Shown: in pieces, positions 17,023 to 24,903 of the stretch | Layout of the letters: each line of letters begins with the position of its first letter | Numbering within the stretch: the stretch's first letter is position 1 | Origin: Clavibacter phaseoli | Lineage (GTDB): Bacteria > Actinomycetota > Actinomycetes > Actinomycetales > Microbacteriaceae | Direction: 5' to 3' | NCBI RefSeq assembly: GCF_021922925.1 | Contig: NZ_CP040786.1 | Span: forward strand, 2,232,001 to 2,296,000 | DNA: 64,000 bases | Notes under the pieces: model-generated | The model's input: only the letters and a program-made list of their open reading frames with translations | Told to the model about the DNA's origin: nothing | Database searches by the model: none | Program-made: the position numbers and the translations under genes

Positions 17023-17691
17023 CTAGCCGGCGACCGCCTCCGGGACGCCGGCGGCCGTCCCGTCGACCACGAGGTCGGCGCGGCCGCGGGTCGCCTCGAT
17101 CATCACGGCGTTCGCCCCGTCGACGTCGCGGGCCCACGCCTCCGCCGCGTCGGGGGCGCGCCCGCCTGCCGTGTGCCGGTCGACGAGCCGGGTGAAGCGC
17201 GCGTCGGCGGGGGTCGCGCAGAACCACGCCTCGTCGAGCTCCGCGCGGAGCAGCCCCCACGGATCCTCGTCGACGAGCAGGTAGTTGCCCTCGACCACCA
17301 CGAGCCGGGCGGCGGGCTCGACCGCGATCGCCCCGGCCACGCCCTCGTCGACGGCCCGGTCGAACGACGGCGCGTAGACGACGTGGTCCGTCTCGGCGCG
17401 GATCCGCCGCACGAGCGCGAGCACGCCCCAGCCGTCGAAGGTGTCGATCGCGCCCTTGCGGTCGTGGCGCCCGAGCCGGTCGAGCGTGCCGTTCGCGAGG
17501 TGGAAGCCGTCCATGGGCACGTACGCCGCGGTGCCCTCGCCCGCCAGCGCGTCGACGCGCGCCACGAGCGCCCGCGCGATCGTCGTCTTCCCGGCGCCGG
17601 GGCTGCCGGCGATGGCGAGGATCGCGCGGCGGCCGCCCTGCACGAGGCCGAGGGCGCGCCGCGCGAGGGCGTCGAGGTCAGACGCCGGCAC
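17023..17691 (-). CDS. Nucleoside/nucleotide kinase-family protein, FrcK/PanK-like
   Basis: A 222-residue P-loop kinase with Walker A AGSPGAGKTT near residue 26. The following motifs are YVPMDGFHLANGTLDRLGR (the DGFH substrate motif of the uridine kinase/pantothenate kinase group) and VVEGNYLLVD. Members next to fructose-type ABC transporters are known as FrcK; the phosphorylated substrate here is probably the imported sugar or its derivative. The GTG at 17691 lies 14 bases inside the upstream isomerase gene, indicating coupling. Last gene of the operon; a terminator follows. Confidence 0.82.
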   Translation of the reverse strand: MPASDLDALARRALGLVQGGRRAILAIAGSPGAGKTTIARALVARVDALAGEGTAAYVPMDGFHLANGTLDRLGRHDRKGAIDTFDGWGVLALVRRIRAETDHVVYAPSFDRAVDEGVAGAIAVEPAARLVVVEGNYLLVDEDPWGLLRAELDEAWFCATPADARFTRLVDRHTAGGRAPDAAEAWARDVDGANAVMIEATRGRADLVVDGTAAGVPEAVAG

Positions 17692-18550
17692 GGCTGCCCT
17701 CCAGCCCGGCGCGGAGGAAGTCGCCCGCGTGGCGGGCGAGGGCCGGGCCGTCGTCCCAGAGGTTCCGCCAGATGGCGAGGTCGTTGGACAGCGTCGGCGA
17801 GACGACGGCGGACGAGAACGACTCGAACGTGATGGCGCCGCGGTAGTCGATCTCCGCCAGGGCGTGGAAGAAGGTCGTGAAGTCGAGGTGCCCGCTGCCG
17901 AGGTAGCCCCGGTGGTTCTCGCCGATGTGGACGTAGCCGAGCCGGTCGCCGACGAGCCGCACGGGCCGGGCGAGGTCGTCCTCCTCGATGTTCATGTGAT
18001 AAGTGTCCAGGTGGATGAGCACGTTGTCCGCCCCGATGTCGTCGGCGAGCCGCAGCGCGTCCGCGGCGGTGTTGATCACGTTCGTCTCGTAGCGGTTGCA
18101 GATCTCGAGCCCGAGCGTCATCCCGCGCCGCCCCGCGTCCGCGGCGAGGTCCGTCAGCACGCCGACGACGTTGTCCCGCCCCTTCGCCGAGAGGGGCGCG
18201 CCGTACTTCCCGAGGGCGCTGTACAGCGCGCCCGTGAAGTGCGTGCCGCCGAGCGCCTCGACCACGTCGAGGCTGTCGGCGAGGAGCTGCGCGCCGCGCG
18301 CCACGGTCTCCGGGTCCTCGCTCGACACGTCGGCGGAGAACGCGAGGCCGCGCGAGCACACGATGCCGAGCCCCGCCGCGTCGAGGGCCGCCTTCGCGTG
18401 GGCGGTGTCGAGGTTCACCACGTCGTGCAGCGAGAGCTCGAGCAGGTCGAAGCCGGCCGCCTTCGTCTGCTCGACCGTGTAGGTGATCTCGTCCGGGGTC
18501 GTGCCGCCGGCGAAGACGAGGGCGTGCACTCCGAGTGCGTTGGTGGGCAT
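17678..18550 (-). CDS. Sugar phosphate isomerase/epimerase (TIM barrel), first paralogue
   Basis: A 290-residue xylose-isomerase-like TIM barrel of the tagatose/psicose 3-epimerase type. Metal and substrate residues lie in GLEICNRYETNVINTA (Glu), LIHLDTYHMNIEEDD (Asp and His), YVHIGENHRGYLG (His) and ITFESFSS (Glu), the usual set of two Glu, an Asp and a His. It probably interconverts a ketose or keto-sugar acid for the operon. ATG 18550 follows AAAGCAGGAGAACC. It is clearly related to the neighbouring paralogue at 18579-19520, so the pair looks like a duplication. Confidence 0.85.
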   Translation of the reverse strand: MPTNALGVHALVFAGGTTPDEITYTVEQTKAAGFDLLELSLHDVVNLDTAHAKAALDAAGLGIVCSRGLAFSADVSSEDPETVARGAQLLADSLDVVEALGGTHFTGALYSALGKYGAPLSAKGRDNVVGVLTDLAADAGRRGMTLGLEICNRYETNVINTAADALRLADDIGADNVLIHLDTYHMNIEEDDLARPVRLVGDRLGYVHIGENHRGYLGSGHLDFTTFFHALAEIDYRGAITFESFSSAVVSPTLSNDLAIWRNLWDDGPALARHAGDFLRAGLEGSRAGV

Positions 18551-18578
18551 GGTTCTCCTGCTTTCTGGGTGGATGGGG

Positions 18579-19520
18579 TCAGGCGCGGGTCGCGGCGGGT
18601 GCCGCGGCGGCGGCGTGCGGGACGGCGTCGAGCCGCTCCGCGAGGAAGCGGTGGCCCGCGGTCGCGACGGCGACGGGGTCCGACCAGAGCTCGCGCCACA
18701 GCGCGATGTCGTCGGCGACGGCCGCGCCCTGCACGGCCGGCGAGAACGTCTCGACGGTGAGGGGCCCCGCGAACGAGGTCGCACGGAGGCCCGCGAACAG
18801 GCGGTCCCAGTCGGTGCTGCCGGTGCCGAGCCCGCCGCGGTGGTTCTCCGAGGCGTGGACGTACGCGAGGTGGTCGCCGGCGTCGCGCACGGCGCTCGCG
18901 AGGTCGACCTCCTCCATGTGGGCGTGGAAGGCGTCGAGGTGCACGACGAGGTTCGTGGCGCCCACCTCCTCGATGAGCGCGACGGTCTGCGCCGCGGTGT
19001 TGAGGAGGTTGCTCTCGTAGCGGTTCACGTACTCGAGGCCGACGACGATGCCGTCGGCCGCCGCGCGGGCCGCGACGTCCCGGAGCACGCGGACGACGTT
19101 GGCCCGCTCGGCCGCGCCTCCGCGGTGGGGGTTCTTGCGCATGGCCGAGTGCGTGACGCCGCCCACGTACCCCGCCCCGATGCCGGCCGCGAAGCGCACG
19201 GCGCCGGCGAGCCGGGCCTCGCCGCGCGCCGAGACGGCGGCGTCGGCGGTGTGGATGTCGGAGTCCGCGTCGAGCGCCAGGGAGACGACCGCGTCGATCC
19301 CGTGCCCGTCGAGCAGCTCCGCCGTCCGTCTCGCGGAGGCCGACCCGTCGTCGACCCCGGGCGCGGGGATCTCGACGAGGTCGTACCCGATGCCGGCGGC
19401 CGTCGCGATCACGCGCGTGGCCGACGCGGCCGTCCAATCGGGTGCGAGGAGGCCGGCGTGCACGCCGATCGGCGAGGTCCGCGCGGGCGCCGAGCGGCGC
19501 ATGCGGAGCGGCTCCCGCAT
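18579..19520 (-). CDS. Sugar phosphate isomerase/epimerase (TIM barrel), second paralogue
   Basis: A 313-residue paralogue of the preceding gene. Shared blocks are GLEYVNRYESNLLNTAAQT, VVHLDAFHAHMEEVDLA, YVHASENHRGGLGTGSTDWD and LTVETFSP, keeping the Glu/Asp/His/Glu metal set. An extra Arg/Pro-rich N-terminus of about 18 residues precedes the barrel. Start ATG 19520 overlaps the stop of the ABC ATPase gene by one base (TGATG). Two different epimerases in one uptake operon suggest consecutive isomerisation steps or an unusual sugar. Substrates cannot be read from the sequence. Confidence 0.83.
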   Translation of the reverse strand: MREPLRMRRSAPARTSPIGVHAGLLAPDWTAASATRVIATAAGIGYDLVEIPAPGVDDGSASARRTAELLDGHGIDAVVSLALDADSDIHTADAAVSARGEARLAGAVRFAAGIGAGYVGGVTHSAMRKNPHRGGAAERANVVRVLRDVAARAAADGIVVGLEYVNRYESNLLNTAAQTVALIEEVGATNLVVHLDAFHAHMEEVDLASAVRDAGDHLAYVHASENHRGGLGTGSTDWDRLFAGLRATSFAGPLTVETFSPAVQGAAVADDIALWRELWSDPVAVATAGHRFLAERLDAVPHAAAAAPAATRA

Positions 19521-20269
19521 CACGCGGCCTTCGCGCCGGTGATCAGCTCCACGAGCTCGGGTCCCGAGGTCTCGGCCGTCCGGCGCTCGGCGACCGCGAG
19601 GCCCGCCCGCATCACCCACACCTGGTCGCTGAGGCGCATCACCTGGTCGAAGTTGTGGCTGATGAGGAGCACGGCGACGCCCGAGTCGCGCAGCTTGAGG
19701 ATGATCCTCTCCACGCGCGCGGTCTCCTGCACGCCGAGCGCCGCGGTGGGCTCGTCCATGATCACGATGCGGCTCCCCCAGCCCGCCGCGCGCGCGATGG
19801 CGACCGCCTGGCGCTGGCCGCCGGACAGGCGCCGCACGCGGCTCGTGACGGGCGGCACGTTCACGGCGAGGTCCCCGAGGAGGTCCTGCGCGGTCTTCCG
19901 CATCTTGGCCCGGTCGAGGAAGCGGAGGCCCGGGATCCCCGTCACGAGCTCGCGCCCGAGGAAGAAGTTCTGCCACACGGTGAGGTCCTCGACGAGCGCG
20001 AGGGTCTGGTGGACCGTCTCGATGCCGCCGTCGCGGGCCTGCAGCGGCGTGCCGAAGGACACCGCCTCGCCCTCCAGCGTGATGGTGCCGGAGTCCGGCG
20101 GGTGGACGCCCGAGAGGCAGCGCACGAGCGTCGACTTGCCGGCGCCGTTGTCGCCGATGAGGGCGGTGATCTCGCCGCGGCGCATCCGCATGGTCGCGCC
20201 CTTGAGCGCGTGGACGCCGCCGAAGGACTTCGTGATGTCGCGGGCCTCGAGGAGGATGTCGTCGGTCAT
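19520..20269 (-). CDS. ABC transporter ATP-binding protein, fructose/ribose (FrcA/RbsA) type
   Basis: A 249-residue single-domain ATPase. Walker A GDNGAGKST near residue 40, Q-loop in VHQTLALVEDLTVWQNFF, signature RLSGGQRQAVAIARA, Walker B IVIMDEPTAALG and the switch His in LLISHNFDQV. Unlike RbsA it has one ATPase domain, as in FrcA. It would drive uptake with the adjacent permease and lipoprotein. It starts eight bases after the permease stop with GAGCCCCTCC before ATG. Confidence 0.92.
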   Translation of the reverse strand: MTDDILLEARDITKSFGGVHALKGATMRMRRGEITALIGDNGAGKSTLVRCLSGVHPPDSGTITLEGEAVSFGTPLQARDGGIETVHQTLALVEDLTVWQNFFLGRELVTGIPGLRFLDRAKMRKTAQDLLGDLAVNVPPVTSRVRRLSGGQRQAVAIARAAGWGSRIVIMDEPTAALGVQETARVERIILKLRDSGVAVLLISHNFDQVMRLSDQVWVMRAGLAVAERRTAETSGPELVELITGAKAA

Positions 20270-20277
20270 GGAGGGGC

Positions 20278-21267
20278 TCACTTCTTCTGGTAGCGCGTGA
20301 TGAGGGCGGCGAGGACGACCACCAGGCCGACCGCGAGCGGCTGGTAGAACTGCGAGACGCCGAGCAGGGTCAGGCCGTTCGTGAGGGCGGTCAGGAGGAA
20401 GGCGCCGATGATCGGGCCGACGATCTTGGCCTTGCCGCCCGTGAGGCTCACGCCGCCGAGCACGACCGCCGCGATGGAGTTGAGCAGGTACTGCGTGTTG
20501 ATGGCGGGCTCCGCGGCGCCGACGCGGGCCACGAGGAGCAGCGCCGCGATCCCGGCGAGCCCCGCCGCGATGACGTAGACGGCGATGCGCACGCGTCCTG
20601 CCGCGATGCCGTTCGCGACGGCCGCCTCCTCGTCGCCGCCGACCGCCTGCACGTGGAGGCCGAAGCGCGTGCGGAACATGACGATCCAGGCGATGACGCC
20701 GATGACGGCCGCGAGGATGATCGGGTAGCCCACGATCCCGACGGACCCGGTGGTGAGGCGCAGCAGCTCGGTGCTCCCCACGGTGATCGGCTTGCCGTCG
20801 GAGGCGATGAGGGCGAGGCCCGTCGCCACGGAGAGCGTGCCCAGGGTCGCGATGAAGTCGGTGACCTTGCCCTTCGCGATGAGGACGCCGTTGATCACGC
20901 CGATCGCGCCGGCGAAGGCGAGGGCGGCGAGCGCCGAGGGCCAGAAGCCCCAGCCCGCACCCCAGCCGAGGCCGAACCCGACGGCGCCGACCGTCATGGT
21001 CGCGGAGATGGAGAGGTCGATGCCGCCGGTCGTGATGACGAACGACTGCCCGATCGAGAGGATCACGAGGATCGCCGCGGCGACGAGCATCGCCTTGACG
21101 TTGCCGAGGCTGAGGAACGTCGGCGTGAGGATCGAGAACACGATCACGAGGGCGACGAGGCCGATCGGGGCGGCGTTCTCGGCCCAGAAGCTGAGCTGGC
21201 GCAGCTGCGGGAGCCGGGCCGCCGGGGCGGTGTCGCTGCGCGGGGCGCGGGCGGGGGCGATGGTCAT
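20278..21267 (-). CDS. ABC sugar transporter permease, FrcC/RbsC type
   Basis: A 329-residue integral membrane protein of the branched-chain amino acid/ribose permease superfamily, with eight to ten helices. Characteristic segments are ILSIGQSFVITTGGIDLSIS, VNGVLIAKGKVTDFIATLGT and AVVLGGVSLTGGKAKIVGPI. An Ala/Pro/Arg-rich cytoplasmic N-terminus of about 30 residues precedes helix 1. It forms the channel of the uptake system. The 117-base gap to the lipoprotein gene holds a perfect 30-base palindrome, likely lowering its expression relative to the binding protein. Confidence 0.92.
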   Translation of the reverse strand: MTIAPARAPRSDTAPAARLPQLRQLSFWAENAAPIGLVALVIVFSILTPTFLSLGNVKAMLVAAAILVILSIGQSFVITTGGIDLSISATMTVGAVGFGLGWGAGWGFWPSALAALAFAGAIGVINGVLIAKGKVTDFIATLGTLSVATGLALIASDGKPITVGSTELLRLTTGSVGIVGYPIILAAVIGVIAWIVMFRTRFGLHVQAVGGDEEAAVANGIAAGRVRIAVYVIAAGLAGIAALLLVARVGAAEPAINTQYLLNSIAAVVLGGVSLTGGKAKIVGPIIGAFLLTALTNGLTLLGVSQFYQPLAVGLVVVLAALITRYQKK

Positions 21268-21351
21268 GCGGGTCTCCGTGGGGCTCGGCGGTGCGGGCGC
21301 GGCGCGGCGCGCCGGAAGGGGGATCGCCGCGCGGGGGCGGGCGGCGGGGCG

Positions 21352-21381
21352 GGTGCGGCGCTCCCCGGGGAGCGCCGCACC
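21352..21381 (-). repeat. Intercistronic 30-base perfect palindrome after the binding-protein gene
   Basis: Arms GGTGCGGCGCTCCCC and GGGGAGCGCCGCACC meet without a loop, 3 bases after the lipoprotein stop and 84 before the permease start. In ABC operons such stem-loops act as partial terminators or RNA 3'-end stabilisers, giving an excess of the binding protein. Confidence 0.75.
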
Positions 21382-21384
21382 GGG

Positions 21385-22428
21385 TCACTTCGCGGGGATC
21401 AGCGAGGCGAGGGGGTTGTCGAACTCCTCGAACGGCTGCGGGAACGCGGCGATCGCGTCCGCGGCCCTGTCGGTCGTCACGAGCGCGGTGGGCGACTCGA
21501 CGTCGGCGGGCAGGGTGCCGCCGGACGTCGCGACCTCGCACGCCTGGAGGCCGAGCTGGCCGATGGCGAACGGGTACTGCGCGACGGTCGCGGTGAGGCC
21601 GCCGGCCTGCACGCTCTCGAGGGCGTCCTGGTTGCCGTCGACGCTCACGACCTGGATCTGCCCGGTGCGGCCGGCGTTCTCCACGGCCTTGACGATGCCG
21701 AGGCCCATGTCGTCGTTCGCCGCGAAGAAGGCGGCGACGTCGGGCTCCGCGGCGATGATGTCGGTCGCCTTCGTGAGGGCGACCTCGCGCTTCCAGTCGG
21801 CCGCGGCCTCCTGGACGACGTCGAGGTCGGAGCCGATCGCGGCCGTGAACCCGTCGACGCGGGCGGCGCTCGTCACGTCGCCGGAGATCCCGCCGATGAC
21901 CGCGACCTTCGCGCCCGCCGGCAGGGACCCCTTCAGGAAGTCGCCGGCCTTGCCGCCCGCGGCCTCGTTGTCCGTGCCGATGTAGGTCGCGACGTCGAGG
22001 CCCGCGGCCGAGACGGCGTCGGGATCGAGCGGGCTGTCGATGTTGACGATGGTCTTCCCCGTCGCGGCGGCGAGCGCCTGGACGAGGTTGGTGCCGCTGA
22101 TCGGGTTGACGATGAGGCAGCCGAGGTCCTGGCCGGCGAGCGCCGTCAGCTTGTCGGCCTGCCCGGTGGTGTCGCCGATGTCGGCGGCGGCCTGGATGGA
22201 GACGTCGACGCCGTCGGCGTCGGCCGTGTCCTGGATCCCGTCCTCCATCGCCTGGAAGAAGGGGTTGTCGAGGCCCTTGATGACGGCGGCGACCTTCGTG
22301 CTCGAGCTGCCGCCCGCGGCGCCGGCGTCGCCTGCGGTGCCGCCGGAGCAGGCGGCGAGGGACAGCGCGACGGCCGTCACCGGGACGAGGAGCGTGAGCG
22401 CCCGACGCGCCGACTTGGTGTGGGTCAT
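21385..22428 (-). CDS. Sugar-binding lipoprotein of the ABC transporter (FrcB/RbsB type)
   Basis: A 347-residue periplasmic-binding-protein-like lipoprotein. The signal peptide ends in the lipobox SLAAC, followed by a Gly/Ser linker. The mature part is a type I sugar-binding fold: VAAVIKGLDNPFFQAMEDGI, GQDLGCLIVNPISGTNLV, YIGTDNEAAGGKAGDFL, ANDDMGLGIVKAVENAG. I prefer ATG 22428 over ATG 22434 because AAGGA then stands five bases upstream; the difference is two residues. First gene of the operon, behind a palindromic operator. Fructose is the best guess for the ligand from the FrcB resemblance. Confidence 0.92.
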   Translation of the reverse strand: MTHTKSARRALTLLVPVTAVALSLAACSGGTAGDAGAAGGSSSTKVAAVIKGLDNPFFQAMEDGIQDTADADGVDVSIQAAADIGDTTGQADKLTALAGQDLGCLIVNPISGTNLVQALAAATGKTIVNIDSPLDPDAVSAAGLDVATYIGTDNEAAGGKAGDFLKGSLPAGAKVAVIGGISGDVTSAARVDGFTAAIGSDLDVVQEAAADWKREVALTKATDIIAAEPDVAAFFAANDDMGLGIVKAVENAGRTGQIQVVSVDGNQDALESVQAGGLTATVAQYPFAIGQLGLQACEVATSGGTLPADVESPTALVTTDRAADAIAAFPQPFEEFDNPLASLIPAK

Positions 22429-22474
22429 CTTCATCCTTGGAGATATGGGGCACCACTGCGTGCCGGTAGATGCA

Positions 22475-22480
22475 AACTAG
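22475..22480 (-). promoter_or_regulatory. Candidate -10 box of the sugar operon
   Basis: TAGTTT on the minus strand. The start site would fall near 22468 and the -35 region would overlap the ROK operator at 22486-22510. Confidence 0.45.
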
Positions 22481-22485
22481 CGACC

Positions 22486-22510
22486 CTTTCGTATCAGCGC
22501 AATACGAAAG
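22486..22510. promoter_or_regulatory. Operator for the ROK repressor
   Basis: Perfect 9-base inverted repeat CTTTCGTAT / ATACGAAAG with a 7-base spacer, in the divergent region between the sugar operon and the ROK gene. It is one of the few AT-rich spots in the window. It covers the predicted -35 region of the sugar operon, which fits repression. Confidence 0.8.
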
Positions 22511-22544
22511 TCGACGGATCTCGTGGCGCGGACATCGGAAAGGC

Positions 22545-22550
22545 TACGAT
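22545..22550 (+). promoter_or_regulatory. Candidate -10 box of the ROK gene
   Basis: TACGAT, 24 bases before ATG 22575, leaving a short leader with the ribosome binding site GGGGGA. Confidence 0.4.
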
Positions 22551-22574
22551 CGGGGCAACGAAGCGGGGGATCCG

Positions 22575-23765
22575 ATGAAGCAGACCGAGCAGGCGGCGCA
22601 CCTGGCCGACGTCCTCGCCCTGTTCCGCGAGCACGGCGAGCTGTCGCGCACCGCGGTCATGGAGCGGACGGGCCTCAGCAGGTCCACCGTGAACCAGCGC
22701 CTGGCGACGCTCGTCGAGCGCGGGCTGCTCATGCCGACGTCCGGCGGGGCCTCCACGGGCGGACGCCCGTCCACCGTCTTCGCCGTCAACCTCGACGGCC
22801 CCGTCCTCCTGACCGCGGACATCGGCGCGAGCGGCCTCATCGCCGCCGCCTGCGACCTGCGCGGCACGCCGCTCCGCCGGGAGACCATCGAGGTCGACGT
22901 GTGGGACGGCCCCGAGGCCGTGCTCGCGCTCGTGGTGGCCGCGTTCCAGCGGCTCGTGTCGGACGGCCACGTGGTGGGGATCGGGATCGGCGTGCCCGGA
23001 CCGGTCGAGTTCGCCGCCGGACGCGTGCGCAACCCCCCGATCATGACCGGCTGGGACGGGTTCGACATCGCCGGCTTCCTGCAGGGCCCCTTCCCCGACG
23101 CGCCCGTGGTGATCGAGAACGACGCCAACGCCCGGGCGCGCGCGGAGGCGCACCACCACGGCGCGGACGACCTCATCAGCCTCAAGCTCGGCACGGGGAT
23201 CGGATCGGGACTCGTCTTCAACGGGCAGACGATCCGCGGCGCGGTCGGCGCGGCCGGCGACGTCGGGCACACGCGCGCCGTGGCGGACGGCGTCGACACG
23301 TCCCCGCTCCCCTGCCGCTGCGGCAACTCCGGCTGCGTCGAGGCGTACGCGAGCGGCTGGGCGCTCGTGCGCGACCTGTCCGAGGCCGACCCGTCGATCC
23401 GCCACGTGGCCGACGTCACCGCCGGCGTGCTCCGGGGCGACATGCGGGCGACGCAGGCCGTGCGCCAGGCGGGTCGCATCCTCGGCGAGGCCGTGGCCGA
23501 CCTCGTCAACATCCTCAACCCGCGCATGATCGTCATCTCCGGCCAGCTCGGCGAGTGCGGCGAGGTGCTCATGTCGGGCCTGCGGGAGCGCGTGTACCTC
23601 CGGACGCATCCGCTCGCGACCCGCGAGCTCGTCATCCGCACGTCGGACCTCGGCGACCGCGCGGGGATCATCGGCCTCGCGCTCACCACGGCGGACCAGG
23701 TGTTCAGCCGCGAGCGCCTCGACCGCGGACCCGCCACCGCGCTGCCGGCCGCGGCGGCGACATGA
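22575..23765 (+). CDS. ROK-family transcriptional regulator of the sugar operon
   Basis: A 396-residue repressor. The N-terminal winged helix-turn-helix lies in residues 10-65 (LSRTAVMERTGLSRSTVNQR). The C-terminal ROK sugar-binding domain has the phosphate loop region LLTADIGASGLIAAACD, VVIENDANARARAEAHHHG, and the zinc motif CRCGNSGCVEAYASG. Start ATG 22575 has GGGGGA upstream; an earlier GTG-like extension would run through the operator. Divergent from the ABC operon with a perfect palindrome between, so it most likely represses uptake in the absence of the sugar. Its stop overlaps an in-frame ATG of the next reading frame. Confidence 0.92.
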   Translation: MKQTEQAAHLADVLALFREHGELSRTAVMERTGLSRSTVNQRLATLVERGLLMPTSGGASTGGRPSTVFAVNLDGPVLLTADIGASGLIAAACDLRGTPLRRETIEVDVWDGPEAVLALVVAAFQRLVSDGHVVGIGIGVPGPVEFAAGRVRNPPIMTGWDGFDIAGFLQGPFPDAPVVIENDANARARAEAHHHGADDLISLKLGTGIGSGLVFNGQTIRGAVGAAGDVGHTRAVADGVDTSPLPCRCGNSGCVEAYASGWALVRDLSEADPSIRHVADVTAGVLRGDMRATQAVRQAGRILGEAVADLVNILNPRMIVISGQLGECGEVLMSGLRERVYLRTHPLATRELVIRTSDLGDRAGIIGLALTTADQVFSRERLDRGPATALPAAAAT

Positions 23766-23806
23766 GCGGCCTCGCGCCGGGAGGGCCGCATGCGGGGACC
23801 GTGCCC

Positions 23807-23821
23807 CATGATGGACGTGTG
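23807..23821 (+). promoter_or_regulatory. Candidate leaderless promoter of pfkA
   Basis: CATGAT at 23807-23812, 6 bases, then GTG 23819. The first base deviates from TANNNT, but the spacing supports the GTG start. Confidence 0.4.
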
Positions 23822-24844
23822 CGCATCGGAATCCTCACCTCAGGCGGAGACTGCCCCGGACTCAACGCGGTGATCCGCGGGGCGGTGCTCAAGGGAACGA
23901 CCATCCACAAGCAGGAGTTCGTGGGCTTCCGCGACGGCTGGCGGGGCGTCGTCGACGGCGACGTCATGCCGCTCGCGCGCCGCGACATCCAGGGCATCGG
24001 CAAGCAGGGCGGCACGATCCTCGGCACCAGCCGCACGAACCCGTTCGAGGGCGACGGCGGCGTGGAGCGGATCCAGGAGAACCTCGACCGCCTCGGCATC
24101 GACGCGATCCTCGCCATCGGCGGCGAGGGCACGCTCGCGGCCGCGAAGCGCCTCACCGACGCGGGGCTGAAGATCGTCGGCGTCCCCAAGACCGTCGACA
24201 ACGACCTCGACGCCACGGACTACACGTTCGGCTTCGACACCGCCGTGCAGATCGCGACCGACGCCATGGACCGCCTCCGCACCACGGGCGACTCGCACAG
24301 CCGCTGCATGGTGGCCGAGGTCATGGGCCGCCACGTCGGCTGGATCGCGCTGCACTCCGGCATGGCCGCGGGCGCGCACGCGATCCTCATCCCCGAGCAG
24401 AAGACGTCGATGGACGAGATCGTCGCCTGGGTGCGCTCCGCCTACGACCGCGGCCGCGCGCCGCTCGTCGTCGTCGCGGAGGGCTTCGTGCCCGAGCACG
24501 CGTCCGACGCGCACGGCGAGCGCGGGCTCGACGCGTTCGGCCGTCCGCGGCTCGGCGGCATCGGCGAGCAGCTCGCGCCCATCATCGAGGAGCGCACGGG
24601 CATCGAGACCCGCGCCACGACCCTCGGCCACATCCAGCGCGGCGGCACCCCGTCGTCCTACGACCGCGTGCTCGCGACGCGCCTCGGCCTCGCCGCGGTC
24701 GACAGCGTGCGCGACGGCCACTGGGGCCGCATGGTCGCGCTGCGCGGCACCGACATCGTGCACGTGGGCTTCGAGGAGGCGCTCGGCCGCCTCAAGACCG
24801 TGCCGCAGCAGCGCTATGACGAGGCCGCGATCCTCTTCGGCTGA
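23819..24844 (+). CDS. pfkA: 6-phosphofructokinase, group III
   Basis: A 341-residue glycolytic enzyme phosphorylating fructose 6-phosphate. ATP-site residues: GGDCPGLNA at 9-17 and GGEGT at 101-105; catalytic PKTVDND at 123-129. In the E. coli numbering used for this family, residue 104 is Gly (typical of ATP enzymes) and 124 is Lys (typical of the pyrophosphate-type branch). That is the mixed signature of actinobacterial group III enzymes, probably ATP-dependent. The GTG start gives the family N-terminus MRIGILTSGG. An in-frame ATG at 23762 overlapping the ROK stop would add 19 residues and is less likely. Confidence 0.93.
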   Translation: MRIGILTSGGDCPGLNAVIRGAVLKGTTIHKQEFVGFRDGWRGVVDGDVMPLARRDIQGIGKQGGTILGTSRTNPFEGDGGVERIQENLDRLGIDAILAIGGEGTLAAAKRLTDAGLKIVGVPKTVDNDLDATDYTFGFDTAVQIATDAMDRLRTTGDSHSRCMVAEVMGRHVGWIALHSGMAAGAHAILIPEQKTSMDEIVAWVRSAYDRGRAPLVVVAEGFVPEHASDAHGERGLDAFGRPRLGGIGEQLAPIIEERTGIETRATTLGHIQRGGTPSSYDRVLATRLGLAAVDSVRDGHWGRMVALRGTDIVHVGFEEALGRLKTVPQQRYDEAAILFG

Positions 24845-24888
24845 TCCCGTCGGGTCGCAGGCGCTCGCCCCGGCTCGCCGCCCGGGCG

Positions 24889-24903
24889 TAGCGTGACGCC
24901 ATG
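24889..24903 (+). promoter_or_regulatory. Leaderless promoter of the MDR oxidoreductase gene
   Basis: TAGCGT at 24889-24894, 6 bases, then ATG 24901; no ribosome binding site. Confidence 0.6.

Noticed and set aside
20653..22578. 640-codon plus-strand frame over the permease and lipoprotein genes
   Set aside because: Shadow frame of Arg/Gly/Ala/Asp repeats; the opposite strand has the lipobox and transporter motifs.
23762..23821. ATG 23762 as pfkA start, coupled to the ROK stop by ATGA
   Set aside because: It would add 19 residues before the invariant MRIGILTSGG; GTG 23819 fits the family and has a -10-like box at leaderless spacing. Not fully excluded.
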